DNA of 64,000 nucleotides from positions 1 to 64,000 of the forward strand of contig NZ_JASMWN010000005.1 in NCBI RefSeq assembly GCF_032595355.1, in the 5' to 3' direction. Origin of the DNA: Sedimentitalea todarodis (lineage in GTDB: Bacteria > Pseudomonadota > Alphaproteobacteria > Rhodobacterales > Rhodobacteraceae). Positions 43,841-54,559 of the stretch are shown piece after piece. Position numbers and translations under genes: made by a program. The first letter of the stretch is position 1; each line of letters opens with the position of its first letter. A model generated the notes under the pieces. That model had not been told where the DNA came from. It did no database searches and saw nothing but the letters and a program-made list of their open reading frames with translations.

Positions 43841-44896
43841 TCAGTCGTTTTGCGGGATCAGCAGCGAGGCATCGCCATAAGAGAAAAACCGATAGCCCTC
43901 CTGCACCGCGTGATCATAGATCCGGCCAATCCGACCCTGACCCATCAATGCCGCAACAAGCATCAGCAGTGTCGATTTCGGCAGATGAAAATTTGTCATC
44001 AGCGCATCCGTGACATGAAACCTGAAACCGGGATAGATAAAGATGTCGGTGTCCCCTTCCCAGGCCGCGATCTCGCCGCTGCGCGCCGCCGTTTCGATCA
44101 GGCGCAGGGCGGTGGTGCCCACCGGAACGATCCGGCCCCCCGCTGCGCGGGTGGCGGCGATTTCGGATGCGGCCTCGGCGCTGACCCGCCCCCATTCCGC
44201 GTGCATCTTGTGGGTGGTGACATCGTCGACCTTGACCGGCAGGAACGTCCCCGCCCCCACATGCAATGTCACTTCGGTGAAGTCCACGCCCCTCGCCCGC
44301 AACGACGACAACAGCGCCGCGTCAAAATGCAACGACGCCGTCGGCGCGGCGACCGCGCCGGAATTGCGGGCAAAGACGGTTTGATAGTCGGTCTTGTCAC
44401 GCTCATCCGCGGCGCGCTTGGCGGCGATGTAGGGCGGCAACGGCATGGCACCGGCTTTGGCCAGTGCGGCATCGAATGCATCGCCCGTCAGGTTGAAGCG
44501 CATCATCCCCTGCCCGTCTGCCACATGGTCCAGCTCTGCGGCCAGCCCAGCGGCAAAGGTAACGACTTCGCCGGGTTTCAGCTTTTTCAGAGGTTTGATC
44601 AGTGCCGCCCATGTTCCGTCGGCGCGTGGCTCGAGCAGTGTGACTTCAATACGGGCGCTGGTTTGCCCCTGCGCGCTGGTGCGGAGGCGCGTACCGCTCA
44701 GGCGCGCCGGGATGACGCGGGTATTGTTCAGCACCAGCCGGTCTCCCGGGCGCAACCAGTCAGGCAGGTCACGCACCCCAGCATCGGTGATCTCATCCCC
44801 TTGCGCCACCAGCAGACGCGCGGCGCTGCGCGGCACCGCAGGACGGGTCGCGATGCGGTCATCGGGCAGGTCAAAATCAAAATCGCTCAGCTTCAT
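43841..44896 (-). CDS. queA: tRNA preQ1(34) S-adenosylmethionine ribosyltransferase-isomerase
   Basis: 351-residue enzyme that builds epoxyqueuosine on tRNA from preQ1 and SAM. The start MKLSDFDFDLPDDRIATRPA and the motifs DRLVLNNTRVIPARL, VTLHVGAGTFLPVKVDDVTTHKMHAEW and the C-terminal TNFHLPKSTLLMLV are QueA signatures (quoted in parts). ATG 44896 is used; the upstream 96 bases have no family residues. The preceding AsmA gene ends 93 bases upstream of it on the same strand. Confidence 0.94.
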   Translation of the reverse strand: MKLSDFDFDLPDDRIATRPAVPRSAARLLVAQGDEITDAGVRDLPDWLRPGDRLVLNNTRVIPARLSGTRLRTSAQGQTSARIEVTLLEPRADGTWAALIKPLKKLKPGEVVTFAAGLAAELDHVADGQGMMRFNLTGDAFDAALAKAGAMPLPPYIAAKRAADERDKTDYQTVFARNSGAVAAPTASLHFDAALLSSLRARGVDFTEVTLHVGAGTFLPVKVDDVTTHKMHAEWGRVSAEAASEIAATRAAGGRIVPVGTTALRLIETAARSGEIAAWEGDTDIFIYPGFRFHVTDALMTNFHLPKSTLLMLVAALMGQGRIGRIYDHAVQEGYRFFSYGDASLLIPQND

Positions 44897-44988
44897 CGGT
44901 GTGATCCAGTCAGGCGCTTGGAGTGGTCGGGAGTCGCTGGCTTTTATCTGCGGGTGAAAAGGGCTGCAATGGACCGAGGCGTCGGTCG

Positions 44989-47900
44989 TCAACGTCCCGC
45001 CCCTGCATCATCCGGCGTGATGTGCGGTTTTGCGGTGGGCGGTGGGGCGAACTCATCCACCGGTGGCGGTGCCCTGCGCAGGATGTCGCGCAAAAAGCCG
45101 GGCGTCAGACCGGAAAGCGGGTTGATGCCCACCTTGGGGTTCTTTGCCGGCCCGGTCAGGGTGTAGTTGAATCCGAACACGCCTTCGCCCTTGCGCGCAA
45201 TGAGGTTCCCGACCTGATTGACCAGGTACAATGGCGATATGACACCCTGCATCCGCAACGTCCCGCTTGGCACGTCAAAGGTGCCATCCATCGACAGCCC
45301 CATCGCCGGGCCCGTCGCACTGCTTTCAAAAACTGTGACCTTGGAGGGGCCAAGTCGGAACTTGGCCTCGACGTTCGAAAACTGGATACCCTGCCCGGAC
45401 ATCTCATCCAGCAATCCGACGACGCTGATCGCATTGAGGAGCGCCGCTATGGCCGGGGCGTCGTGCACCTGGGTGTTGGTGATTTGAAGGGTGCCATCGA
45501 ACTGCCCAGTTCGCACCCCGGGGCGCAGCGACATGTCAAAGTTGCCTCCCCGCGCCATCGTCAGCAAACCGGCAGAGCGCACGACTCCACCGGCGTCGCC
45601 TGAACGAATGCGAACCGCGCTGCGGCCCGATTGCGGTTGAACTTCACCGGAAACTTCTGTTTGGCCATTGACCTTGCCGCGGAACGGCCCCTTGACCCCG
45701 CCGGTGGTGCTGAATTTTCCGGTAAAGTCGGTGAGCGAGATCGTGTCTGTCACCTGTAGCCGATCCAGGGCGACGTCCATCCTGCCGCTCTCACCGCCGG
45801 ACCCGCTCCCGAATGTTGCCTTGCGCACGTCCAGCGTACCGCTGAGGATTCGGATATCCGGAGGCGCGCTGCCCCGTCCGACCAGTTCGACCCCCGCATC
45901 GAGCCACCCATTCAACCGCACCGAGCTCAGCAATGCGCGATCCAGCCCGCCGCCCGGCCGGTTCGTGATTGCCCCGTTGGCAGTCAGCCCCGAGGCCTGG
46001 AGCACAAGCCGATCAATGCGGGTCTGGTCTCCGACAATTCCCGCGATTTCCAGTTTCCCGGTCACGGACGCGGGTTTCGCCCAGCCAAGCGGTGGCATCG
46101 AAAGGCCGACGCCGCGCAGGTCGGATGACAGTTTCAATTCCGGCGGCTTGCCCGCACCCAGAACCATCGAGAATTCAGCGCTGCCCTTGCCCGACACGCT
46201 GCCCTTGGGCAGTCCGATCCCGAACGTGTCAACCACACGCGACGACAGTTCGATAGTGCCATCCAGCTGGCTCGCCTTGGGTGCGTCCTTGCCCAAGGGT
46301 TGCTGCCAGCGTACCGACACCGGAACCGGGCCGATGTTCCCGTCCCCGGACACGCCGATCCCGTCCTGATCTCCGACAATCTCCATCTCCGCTGCACGGA
46401 CAGTCTGGCCCGGAACCAACACCGTGCTCTGGACATCTGTAATTACACCGCTGAGATGGAATTCGAGTTCTTCAAACGGCACCTTCGGCTTCATTGGCAG
46501 CGCCAATGTCCCAGCCAGCCGTGCCTGACCATCAGCCATGTCAACCGGCAATGGCGTATCCTTGAGGACCGCCAGTGGCGGACGGTTCAGAAGCGACATC
46601 AGCGATGTCACCGATCCCGCGCCCTGCACTCGCACCACGGCAGGCGTGTCCGGCTTGACGGCCATTTCGGGAATGATGAATGACGTACCGGTGACATCGA
46701 CCGCGCCACCTTCGTCGGCAATGATCTGCCCGGCGGTGGCGGTGGCGACAAACCGGTCATCCTCGATCGTGACCTGCCCGCGCGCGCCGGAGATCGGTGG
46801 CAACGTCTTGAGGAATTTCACCTCGGTGTCGTCATAGCTGAAATCCAGATAGACGTTGGGTCGCTCACCCGGGTTGATCCGCAAGGCAAACCCGATGTCC
46901 TGCAGGACGCCTCCGGAAATGTTCTCGTTCACCCACTTGCGAGGTTTCGGCGCGGCGCGATCCGGCCAGAGCTGTTTCAGCCGCTCGGGCGTCAACCGGT
47001 CCATGCTGCCATCGACCGCCAGCCGCCAACCTTCGGAGTGCGCATCAAGATTGCCCGAGAGATGCATTTGACTGTCCTGCTGCGTGATCAACATCTCACC
47101 CAGCGTCACCCGGAACGGAGCCAGCTGTAGCCTGAAATCCGCGGATGTTCTGGGGATTTCTACCGGGGTTTCGTACAAATCGTCAGGGTTCAGCGACAGG
47201 TCGGTCAAAGTAAGCTGCCCGATCAGATCGCTGAAGGCGCCAGACTCGATCCCCAGATATGCGCGGCCTTCGGCAGTGCCCGTCCCCCAGGCGCTCGCGA
47301 CCGAGACCTCATCAAATATCAGCACCTGATCCCTGGGCGCATAGGTAAAGTAGCTGCGCGCGCCGTCAAAGGGGACCGGCCGGGTCGCATCGGTCGGTTG
47401 TACAACCCCCGCCCCGATCTGCAGCGTCGCCGACAAGGGGCCAAGTGCGCCGTCGCTGTCGACGCTGGCGCGCAACGCGCCTGAAATCGGTGCGCGCAAC
47501 ACGTCGAGCCAGGCCAGGGCCACGGATTGTGCGGCAATATCCTGTGCCGCGATCTGCGACACTGTCACGCCGATTTCGGCCTCTGTCTCGCCGATGCGGC
47601 TGACATAATTCATCGCGACAGCACCGGCGTTGGCGCCGCCGCTGAGCAGGGAAAAGCTGCTGGCGATGCGCAGATCGTCGATGTCACGGTTCAGCGTGAT
47701 CTGACCGCCATCCAGCGTCCAGCTCCGGTTCTGGCGCAAGTCATCATAGCGCAGGGTCAGCGATTTCATCTCGACAGAGACAAGCGACGAAAGCGGAGGA
47801 GATGTCAGTCGGCGGTCCCACTCTTCGATCAGTTCGGGAATGCTCGCGGCCTCGCGGACCACGGATGACTGCTGTCCAAGTGCAAGCGACAACTTGCCGT

Positions 47901-48336
47901 CAGCCTTGCGCCTCAGGGTGATGAACGCGCCGCTCAGCGAAATCGACTTGGGCTGGATGCGCCCGCGCAACAGCGGACGCATCGCGAGACTGGCCTGCGC
48001 ATCGGCAAGCTGGACGATGGGTCGGCCATCGGCCGCGCTGAGCGTGACATCGCGCAGGCGCACCCGTGGACGCCAGCCGCGATTGACCACCATTTCGACA
48101 TCGCCAAACGCGATCTGAAGACCGCCCAGGTTCTCTTCGATTCGTGTTTCGATCCGACTGCGCAACCAATCCGGCATGGTCAGGGTCTGGCCAATTCCCC
48201 AGAGCGCGAAAACGCCAACCAGAACCGCCAGTACAGAGGCGCTGTATACGGACCAAATCCCCATCCGGCGCCTGCGCGACCGGCGGCGCGGCGGCTTTGC
48301 GCCCGCTTGGTTGTCGGTTTTGGGCTCTGTCGTCAT
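44989..48336 (-). CDS. Large AsmA/YhdP-like envelope protein (DUF3971)
   Basis: 1115 residues. A basic cytoplasmic start (RRRSRRRR) is followed by one membrane anchor near 33-53 (VYSASVLAVLVGVFALWG). The rest is a very long beta-rich periplasmic body of repeating strands (LRLRDVTL-like, GALRASVDSDGALGPL) ending in an AsmA-C-type GEGVFGFNYTLTGPAKNPKV and a proline-rich tail. YhdP/TamB-like proteins form lipid-conducting bridges between the membranes; a role in phospholipid transport is inferred by family. ATG 48336 is preferred to a TTG at 48375. Divergent from the peroxiredoxin gene. Confidence 0.85.
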   Translation of the reverse strand: MTTEPKTDNQAGAKPPRRRSRRRRMGIWSVYSASVLAVLVGVFALWGIGQTLTMPDWLRSRIETRIEENLGGLQIAFGDVEMVVNRGWRPRVRLRDVTLSAADGRPIVQLADAQASLAMRPLLRGRIQPKSISLSGAFITLRRKADGKLSLALGQQSSVVREAASIPELIEEWDRRLTSPPLSSLVSVEMKSLTLRYDDLRQNRSWTLDGGQITLNRDIDDLRIASSFSLLSGGANAGAVAMNYVSRIGETEAEIGVTVSQIAAQDIAAQSVALAWLDVLRAPISGALRASVDSDGALGPLSATLQIGAGVVQPTDATRPVPFDGARSYFTYAPRDQVLIFDEVSVASAWGTGTAEGRAYLGIESGAFSDLIGQLTLTDLSLNPDDLYETPVEIPRTSADFRLQLAPFRVTLGEMLITQQDSQMHLSGNLDAHSEGWRLAVDGSMDRLTPERLKQLWPDRAAPKPRKWVNENISGGVLQDIGFALRINPGERPNVYLDFSYDDTEVKFLKTLPPISGARGQVTIEDDRFVATATAGQIIADEGGAVDVTGTSFIIPEMAVKPDTPAVVRVQGAGSVTSLMSLLNRPPLAVLKDTPLPVDMADGQARLAGTLALPMKPKVPFEELEFHLSGVITDVQSTVLVPGQTVRAAEMEIVGDQDGIGVSGDGNIGPVPVSVRWQQPLGKDAPKASQLDGTIELSSRVVDTFGIGLPKGSVSGKGSAEFSMVLGAGKPPELKLSSDLRGVGLSMPPLGWAKPASVTGKLEIAGIVGDQTRIDRLVLQASGLTANGAITNRPGGGLDRALLSSVRLNGWLDAGVELVGRGSAPPDIRILSGTLDVRKATFGSGSGGESGRMDVALDRLQVTDTISLTDFTGKFSTTGGVKGPFRGKVNGQTEVSGEVQPQSGRSAVRIRSGDAGGVVRSAGLLTMARGGNFDMSLRPGVRTGQFDGTLQITNTQVHDAPAIAALLNAISVVGLLDEMSGQGIQFSNVEAKFRLGPSKVTVFESSATGPAMGLSMDGTFDVPSGTLRMQGVISPLYLVNQVGNLIARKGEGVFGFNYTLTGPAKNPKVGINPLSGLTPGFLRDILRRAPPPVDEFAPPPTAKPHITPDDAGAGR

Positions 48337-48420
48337 GAAAACCGGTCTGCGCGCCTTTTCGTTTTGCCGGAACAACCTATTGTCGATCGTATCTCTGACT
48401 CAATCATACGGAATTCGCTC

Positions 48421-48882
48421 ATGCCTGACGTCAACGACCTCGCCCCCGACTTTGCTCTGCCCTGCACCGGCGGCGGAACCATCCGTCTTTCTGAACTGCG
48501 TGGTCAGACGGTTGTTCTCTTTTTCTATCCCCGTGATGATACGCCGGGCTGCACCAAGGAATCCATCGGATTTTCTGACGCGCACCATGCCTTTTCTGAT
48601 GCCGGGACGGCGGTGTTCGGCATTTCCAAGGACAGCCTGTCAAGCCACGACAAATTTGCCGCCAAACACGGATTGGGCGTGCCACTCTTGTCAGACGAGA
48701 ACGGCCAGACCTGCGAAGATTACGGCGTCTGGAAAGAGAAAAAGATGTACGGCAAGACGTTCATGGGCATTGAACGCACGACCGTGTTGATCGACCCGGA
48801 CGGGCAGGTCAGTCACATCTGGCGCAAGGTCAAGGTCCCCGGTCATGTCGACGAGGTCCTGGCCACCCTAAAGCAAGGCTAG
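48421..48882 (+). CDS. bcp: Peroxiredoxin, BCP/PrxQ type, without the usual resolving cysteine
   Basis: 153-residue thiol peroxidase reducing H2O2 and organic peroxides. Peroxidatic Cys44 is in YPRDDTPGCTKES. The E. coli BCP resolving cysteine five residues later is absent (Ile here). Cys15 (LPCTGG) and Cys98 (QTCEDYG) remain; Cys98 could act as a resolving residue of another class, or it may be a 1-Cys enzyme. Start at ATG 48421; the open frame upstream runs over the AsmA promoter region. Confidence 0.9.
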   Translation: MPDVNDLAPDFALPCTGGGTIRLSELRGQTVVLFFYPRDDTPGCTKESIGFSDAHHAFSDAGTAVFGISKDSLSSHDKFAAKHGLGVPLLSDENGQTCEDYGVWKEKKMYGKTFMGIERTTVLIDPDGQVSHIWRKVKVPGHVDEVLATLKQG

Positions 48883-49069
48883 CCATAGGTAGGGCGACGG
48901 CTGTGGGTTAAAGGCCACTATTATGGTGTGTCGAGGTACAGAAGTGACAGATTTGCCTACACAGCCGCGCCTTTCTGGCGTACCGAAACGCAGTATCTGT
49001 GCCAGTTGGGCGGTCTTGTTCAAATCGGCGTATCCGACGAGTTGATGTCTTAAGTGCGGGAGAGCCCAA

Positions 49070-49747
49070 ATGCTCCGAACCTACAATGCCTTTTCTATCA
49101 TTGCCGACACAGGTGTCGCGACGTTGGCACGCCTTCACCGCAGCGTGCGTCTGGCGATCATGTTTCTCGCGGGCGCATTCATGTTGACCGCATGCGAGCG
49201 GGAATGGTCAACCGACTATGACGAGCCGCTTTCGAGTGCCGCCACCGCGAACTGGCGTGTGAGCAGTGTTCAAGTCTCTGTGCCTGACACGTTGACCGTA
49301 TCGGATGTGAACAGGTTCTTCGTCGAAGCAGACATCGTGTGGCACGGCGACCCTGCCGGCGACCGGCGCGCGCAGGTCAAGGCGATCACGACGGCGGGTG
49401 TGCAAGAGGCCGCACGGGGTCTGAACGGCTCTCGCCCGGTGGTTCTGGACGTCACGGTTCTGCACTTTCACGGCGTGTCCCCGATCACGGTGGCGCGCGC
49501 CCCGGGCGCCGTCCACAATATGAAATTTGCGGCGCAGGTTCGCGATGCGCGCACCGGCGCAACCTTGACCGAACCAACCCTGATCCTGGCCGAAATGCCG
49601 GCACTGGTGGGTGAAGCGGCATATTACGCGGCACAGTTCGGACCGACTCAGAAAGAGCGCGTAACGGCACATATCGCCGCGACCTTCAGCGGCTGGTTGG
49701 GAACCGGGCCAGACAATCGCGGCAGCTTTATCAGCGTCGGAAAATGA
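49070..49747 (+). CDS. DUF6778-type lipoprotein
   Basis: 225 residues. A hydrophobic segment ends in the lipobox LTAC, placing the lipidated Cys at 42 (ATG 49070, GGGAGAG upstream); an internal Met at 31 could start a shorter signal peptide. The mature domain has SSVQVSVPDTLTVSDVNRF and VVLDVTVLHFHGVSPITV, matching a Rhodobacteraceae lipoprotein family of unknown function that I recall as DUF6778. It is followed after 25 bases by the DUF455 gene on the same strand. Confidence 0.75.
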   Translation: MLRTYNAFSIIADTGVATLARLHRSVRLAIMFLAGAFMLTACEREWSTDYDEPLSSAATANWRVSSVQVSVPDTLTVSDVNRFFVEADIVWHGDPAGDRRAQVKAITTAGVQEAARGLNGSRPVVLDVTVLHFHGVSPITVARAPGAVHNMKFAAQVRDARTGATLTEPTLILAEMPALVGEAAYYAAQFGPTQKERVTAHIAATFSGWLGTGPDNRGSFISVGK

Positions 49748-49772
49748 AGACCCTGCCTGCGTTGCGCGGCGC

Positions 49773-50600
49773 GTGACACTCTCCCTTGCCCAGATGGCGA
49801 CCGAGGTTCTTCAGACCGCTGACGGCCGCGAAAAGACAAGAGTGTCGCGACAGCACGCGGCGCGCTGGTTTTCCGCTCGCCATGGTCAGACGAATGACAT
49901 TCCGGTCGGCACGGCGACGCCGCCAATGCACCCGTCTCGGCCACCGCAGCCAGAGTTGCTCTCGCCGCGCGACGTTCCCCGCAGGCGTCCGGGCAGCCCC
50001 GCTGGCCGGGTCGCACTCCTGCATGCTGTTGCCCATATCGAACTGAACGCAGTCGATCTGCATTGGGACATCATTGCGCGGTTCACCGACGTCCCGATGC
50101 CGATCGGGTTCTATGACGACTGGGTCAGGGCAGCCGACGAGGAAAGCAAGCATTTCAACCTGATGTGTGATTGCCTTGAAGCGTTTGGCAGCCACTATGG
50201 CGCCCTGCCCGCCCATGCGGGCATGTGGCGCGCAGCCGAGGATACCGCGGAAGATTTCATGGGGCGCCTTGCCGTTGTTCCGATGGTACTCGAAGCGCGT
50301 GGTCTGGATGTGACCCCGGGCATGATCGAACTGTTTCGCAAGGCCGGGGTCGAGCAGGCCGTCGCTGCGCTGGAAACGATCTATGCCGAAGAGGTTGCGC
50401 ATGTCGCCTACGGGTCCAAGTGGTTCCATTTCCTTTGCGGTCGCCACGATGTTGATCCGCGAGAGGTCTTTCACGATCTGGTAAGACGCTATTTCCACAG
50501 TCCGCTCAAGCCGCCGTTCAACGAGGAAAAGCGCGCAGAGGCAGGTATTCCACCCGATTTCTACTGGCCGCTGACAGAGCGACAAAACAACGCGGAGTGA
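49773..50600 (+). CDS. DUF455 ferritin-like protein
   Basis: 275 residues. Glu/His pairs in AVAHIELNAVDLHWD (near 85-99), DEESKHFNLM (near 122) and EEVAHVAYGSKWF (near 208-220) form the di-metal ligands of a ferritin-like four-helix bundle; DUF455 proteins are usually annotated as rhamnan synthesis F or simply unknown. GTG 49773 is used; ATG 49794 is an alternative, and neither has a clear ribosome site. Function unknown. Confidence 0.85.
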   Translation: MTLSLAQMATEVLQTADGREKTRVSRQHAARWFSARHGQTNDIPVGTATPPMHPSRPPQPELLSPRDVPRRRPGSPAGRVALLHAVAHIELNAVDLHWDIIARFTDVPMPIGFYDDWVRAADEESKHFNLMCDCLEAFGSHYGALPAHAGMWRAAEDTAEDFMGRLAVVPMVLEARGLDVTPGMIELFRKAGVEQAVAALETIYAEEVAHVAYGSKWFHFLCGRHDVDPREVFHDLVRRYFHSPLKPPFNEEKRAEAGIPPDFYWPLTERQNNAE

Positions 50601-50820
50601 AACGGGCCGCTTTCCCTGGACGGCAATCCCTTGCCGATCCACAGCCGCAAAGCCATTGATTTCGGCAAGATTTCGCCGGTTTCGCGCAATCTGTCCGCTA
50701 CGCGCCTGTTACAGGTTCGGCGAACTTGCTCAGGACAGACGCTATGTTTAATGACCGCTAAGGCGCGAGGCCTACGCTGTCTCGGTTGCCGCCACGAGGG
50801 ATGGAATTAGGGATGAGCGC

Positions 50821-52191
<1,371 letters not shown>

Positions 52192-52759
52192 CGCGAAGAC
52201 GGCGGCGCCCTCTGCGGGGCCTGCTGCACCATCATCGACAGGTGACTACAAGGCCAGCGCGCCCAAGGCAAAGCCCCCCGCATCGACCCTGTCTGCAGAC
52301 CTGCATGTCACAGGCAATCTCAAGACAACCGGAGACATCCAGGTCGAGGGCACCGTCGAGGGCGACATCCGCGCTCACTTGCTGACCATCGGCGAGACAG
52401 CGACGATCAAAGGAGAAGTGATCGCGGATGATGTGGTGATCAACGGTCGAATCGTTGGTCGCGTTCGTGGCCTGAAGGTCCGCCTGACATCGACCGCACG
52501 GGTCGAGGGCGACATCATCCACAAGACCATCGCGATCGAGAGCGGCGCGCATTTCGAAGGCTCCGTGCAGCGTCAGGATGATCCGCTGAACCCCGGCGGC
52601 GCAGGCAAGGCACAGGGTGCAAACCCCGCTGCCGCCAAGGTTATGTCGCAGGGCTGAGCCCCAGAGAAGGGAATGCACTATGGGCGCCGCATGTGACTGC
52701 GGGCCCTTTGCCAGAAGTATGGTAGGTCGCACCCGATTGCCGAGGCGGCCTACACGCGC

Positions 52760-53152
52760 TCACCGGTTGCCGACTGTTGGTTCCCAGACGCCTTCAAGAT
52801 GCGATGCCTCGTGATCTCCGGGCCAAGGAGGCATCGTGATACAAATGAACTTCAGAGGCTGCAGCCCAACGTTTCGGTATTGAAAGGCTGTTCCGACGGG
52901 GATGTCAATTGAGACGCCAGGTACAAGGCTGGTGACCCTCTCCTCATCCCCCTCTCGCCGCCAAATCTCTCCATCACCTTCCAGAACAAACCAGAACTCA
53001 CTGACATTTTCATGAACAGTTGCCCGGTTGATCTGACCTGCGGGAACGGTGCTGTGGATCATGTTTCCCGTCGTTCCATCCATGATGAAACGAATGTCTG
53101 CACCGGCAGGCGATTTTGCATCTGCCTCCAGTGGCAAAGTTGTTTCTTTCAT
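52760..53152 (-). CDS. Cupin-domain protein
   Basis: 130-residue single cupin barrel. The first motif is ATVHENVSEFWFVLEGDGEIW, with Glu/His metal ligands partly changed; the second is PVGTAFQYRNVGLQPL. Metal binding is uncertain because the usual HxH is VHENV. GGAG seven bases before the ATG. Convergent with bactofilin. Role unknown. Confidence 0.85.
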   Translation of the reverse strand: MKETTLPLEADAKSPAGADIRFIMDGTTGNMIHSTVPAGQINRATVHENVSEFWFVLEGDGEIWRREGDEERVTSLVPGVSIDIPVGTAFQYRNVGLQPLKFICITMPPWPGDHEASHLEGVWEPTVGNR

Positions 53153-53234
53153 GAAGGCGCTCCAAAGCGTTTAGCCTGGTAAGAGCGGCGGGCTCGGTCA
53201 AGAGCGGCATATTCCCGCCCAGCTGACTGCCATG

Positions 53235-53270
53235 AAAAAACGGAGCCTCGCAGACGATTGCGAGGCTCCG
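53235..53270 (-). terminator. Terminator of the cyclophilin operon
   Basis: Read leftwards, a perfect 12-bp stem CGGAGCCTCGCA/TGCGAGGCTCCG with loop ATCGTC, followed by TTTTTT. About 110 bases past the last cyclophilin gene. Confidence 0.92.
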
Positions 53271-53381
53271 CTTCCTTGTTGGACCGATACACCCAACGCG
53301 CCTGTCCTGACACGAGAACCCATCTGACACGGGCTTGACCGAGACACGGCGCCTTTTTCGTTTCGGCGAAGGGTGCCTGGA

Positions 53382-53930
53382 TCAGTCGATGACCGTGACC
53401 GATTTCATCACATCAGGCGCGCCAACAACGCTGCCGTTTCTGCCCTCGCCGCGCTTGATCGCGTCGACGACATCCATACCCTCCGTGACACGCCCGATCA
53501 CGGTATATTCACCGTTCAGGAAATGACCTTCATCGAACATGATAAAGAACTGGCTGTTGGCGCTGTTGGGGTCCTGCGAACGGGCCATACCGACAACGCC
53601 CCGATCAAACGGGACATCCGAAAACTCGGCGGCCAGATTGTCCCGGTCAGATCCCCCCATGCCCGCACGGCTCATATCACCACCAAGCTTGCCGAATTCG
53701 ACATCCCCGGTCTGGGCCATGAAGCCGTCTATGACGCGATGAAACGCCACGTCATCGTAGGCCCCTTCGGACGCCAGCGCGGTGATCTGTTCCACGTGGC
53801 CGGGTGCAAGGTCTTCCAGCAGATCGATGGTAACGGTCCCGTTGGCCCCTTCACCTTCGATCTCGACCTGAAGTCCGGTCGCCAGTGCGGGGCTGGCCAA
53901 GAGCGCAAAAACCGCAGCAAGCTTATGCAT
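53382..53930 (-). CDS. Exported peptidyl-prolyl isomerase (cyclophilin)
   Basis: 182 residues. The signal peptide LAAVFALLASPALA is followed by a cyclophilin domain with FHRVIDGFMAQTGD, GGDMSRAGMGGSD and NSANSQFFIMFDEG. It folds proteins in the periplasm by turning X-Pro bonds. Its ATG overlaps the end of the next cyclophilin gene by eight bases, so the pair is co-translated and arose by duplication: exported and cytoplasmic copies side by side. Confidence 0.92.
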   Translation of the reverse strand: MHKLAAVFALLASPALATGLQVEIEGEGANGTVTIDLLEDLAPGHVEQITALASEGAYDDVAFHRVIDGFMAQTGDVEFGKLGGDMSRAGMGGSDRDNLAAEFSDVPFDRGVVGMARSQDPNSANSQFFIMFDEGHFLNGEYTVIGRVTEGMDVVDAIKRGEGRNGSVVGAPDVMKSVTVID

Positions 53931-54429
53931 CGGCGGCCACCTTGACGCTGATCATCCGATCCGGGGACGCAGGCGGCTCGCCTCGCGTGATGGCATCAAC
54001 ATGTTCCATGCCTTCGATCACGCGGCCATAGACCGTGTATTGACCATTGAGAAAGCTGTTGTCCTTGAAGTTGATGAAAAACTGCGAGTTGGCGCTATTG
54101 GGATTTTGCGACCGGGCTGCACCCAGGGTTCCACGGTCATGGGGCAGCTTCGAGAATTCCGCCGGAAGATCATCCATGTCCGAACCGCCGGTGCCTGCCC
54201 GGCCGATGTTGAATCCGTCTTCCATGTCGCCATGCTGTACATCGCCGGTCTGGGCCATGAAGCCATCGATCACGCGGTGAAAGCAGACATTGTCATAGGC
54301 ACCGGCGCGGGCCAGGTCCTTCATCCGCTGGGTATGCAGCGGCGCGACATCGGCCAGAAGCTCGATGGTGACGGTACCGTCTTTCAGTTCCATCAGGATG
54401 GTGTTTTCGGGGTCTTTGATCTCGGCCAT
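53923..54429 (-). CDS. Cytoplasmic peptidyl-prolyl isomerase (cyclophilin)
   Basis: 168 residues, no signal peptide. Core motifs FHRVIDGFMAQTGDVQ, RARSQNPNSANSQFFINF-like and YTVYGRVIEGMEHVDAI match cyclophilin B types. ATG 54429 follows AGGAGGG by four bases; a frame extending to 54909 would run into the divergent pgk gene and is not real. First gene of the pair ending at the strong terminator. Confidence 0.93.
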   Translation of the reverse strand: MAEIKDPENTILMELKDGTVTIELLADVAPLHTQRMKDLARAGAYDNVCFHRVIDGFMAQTGDVQHGDMEDGFNIGRAGTGGSDMDDLPAEFSKLPHDRGTLGAARSQNPNSANSQFFINFKDNSFLNGQYTVYGRVIEGMEHVDAITRGEPPASPDRMISVKVAADA

Positions 54430-54559
54430 CTGGCCCTCCTGTCCAACTATGTTGCGCAGATATCTAAGGCCGGGACACGGGAATGCCAAGTGAGCCATTG
54501 ACGATGAGCAGAAATGTGAGAAAAAGCGCCAGACTTCATCAGAGCACGGGGATAGGCCA

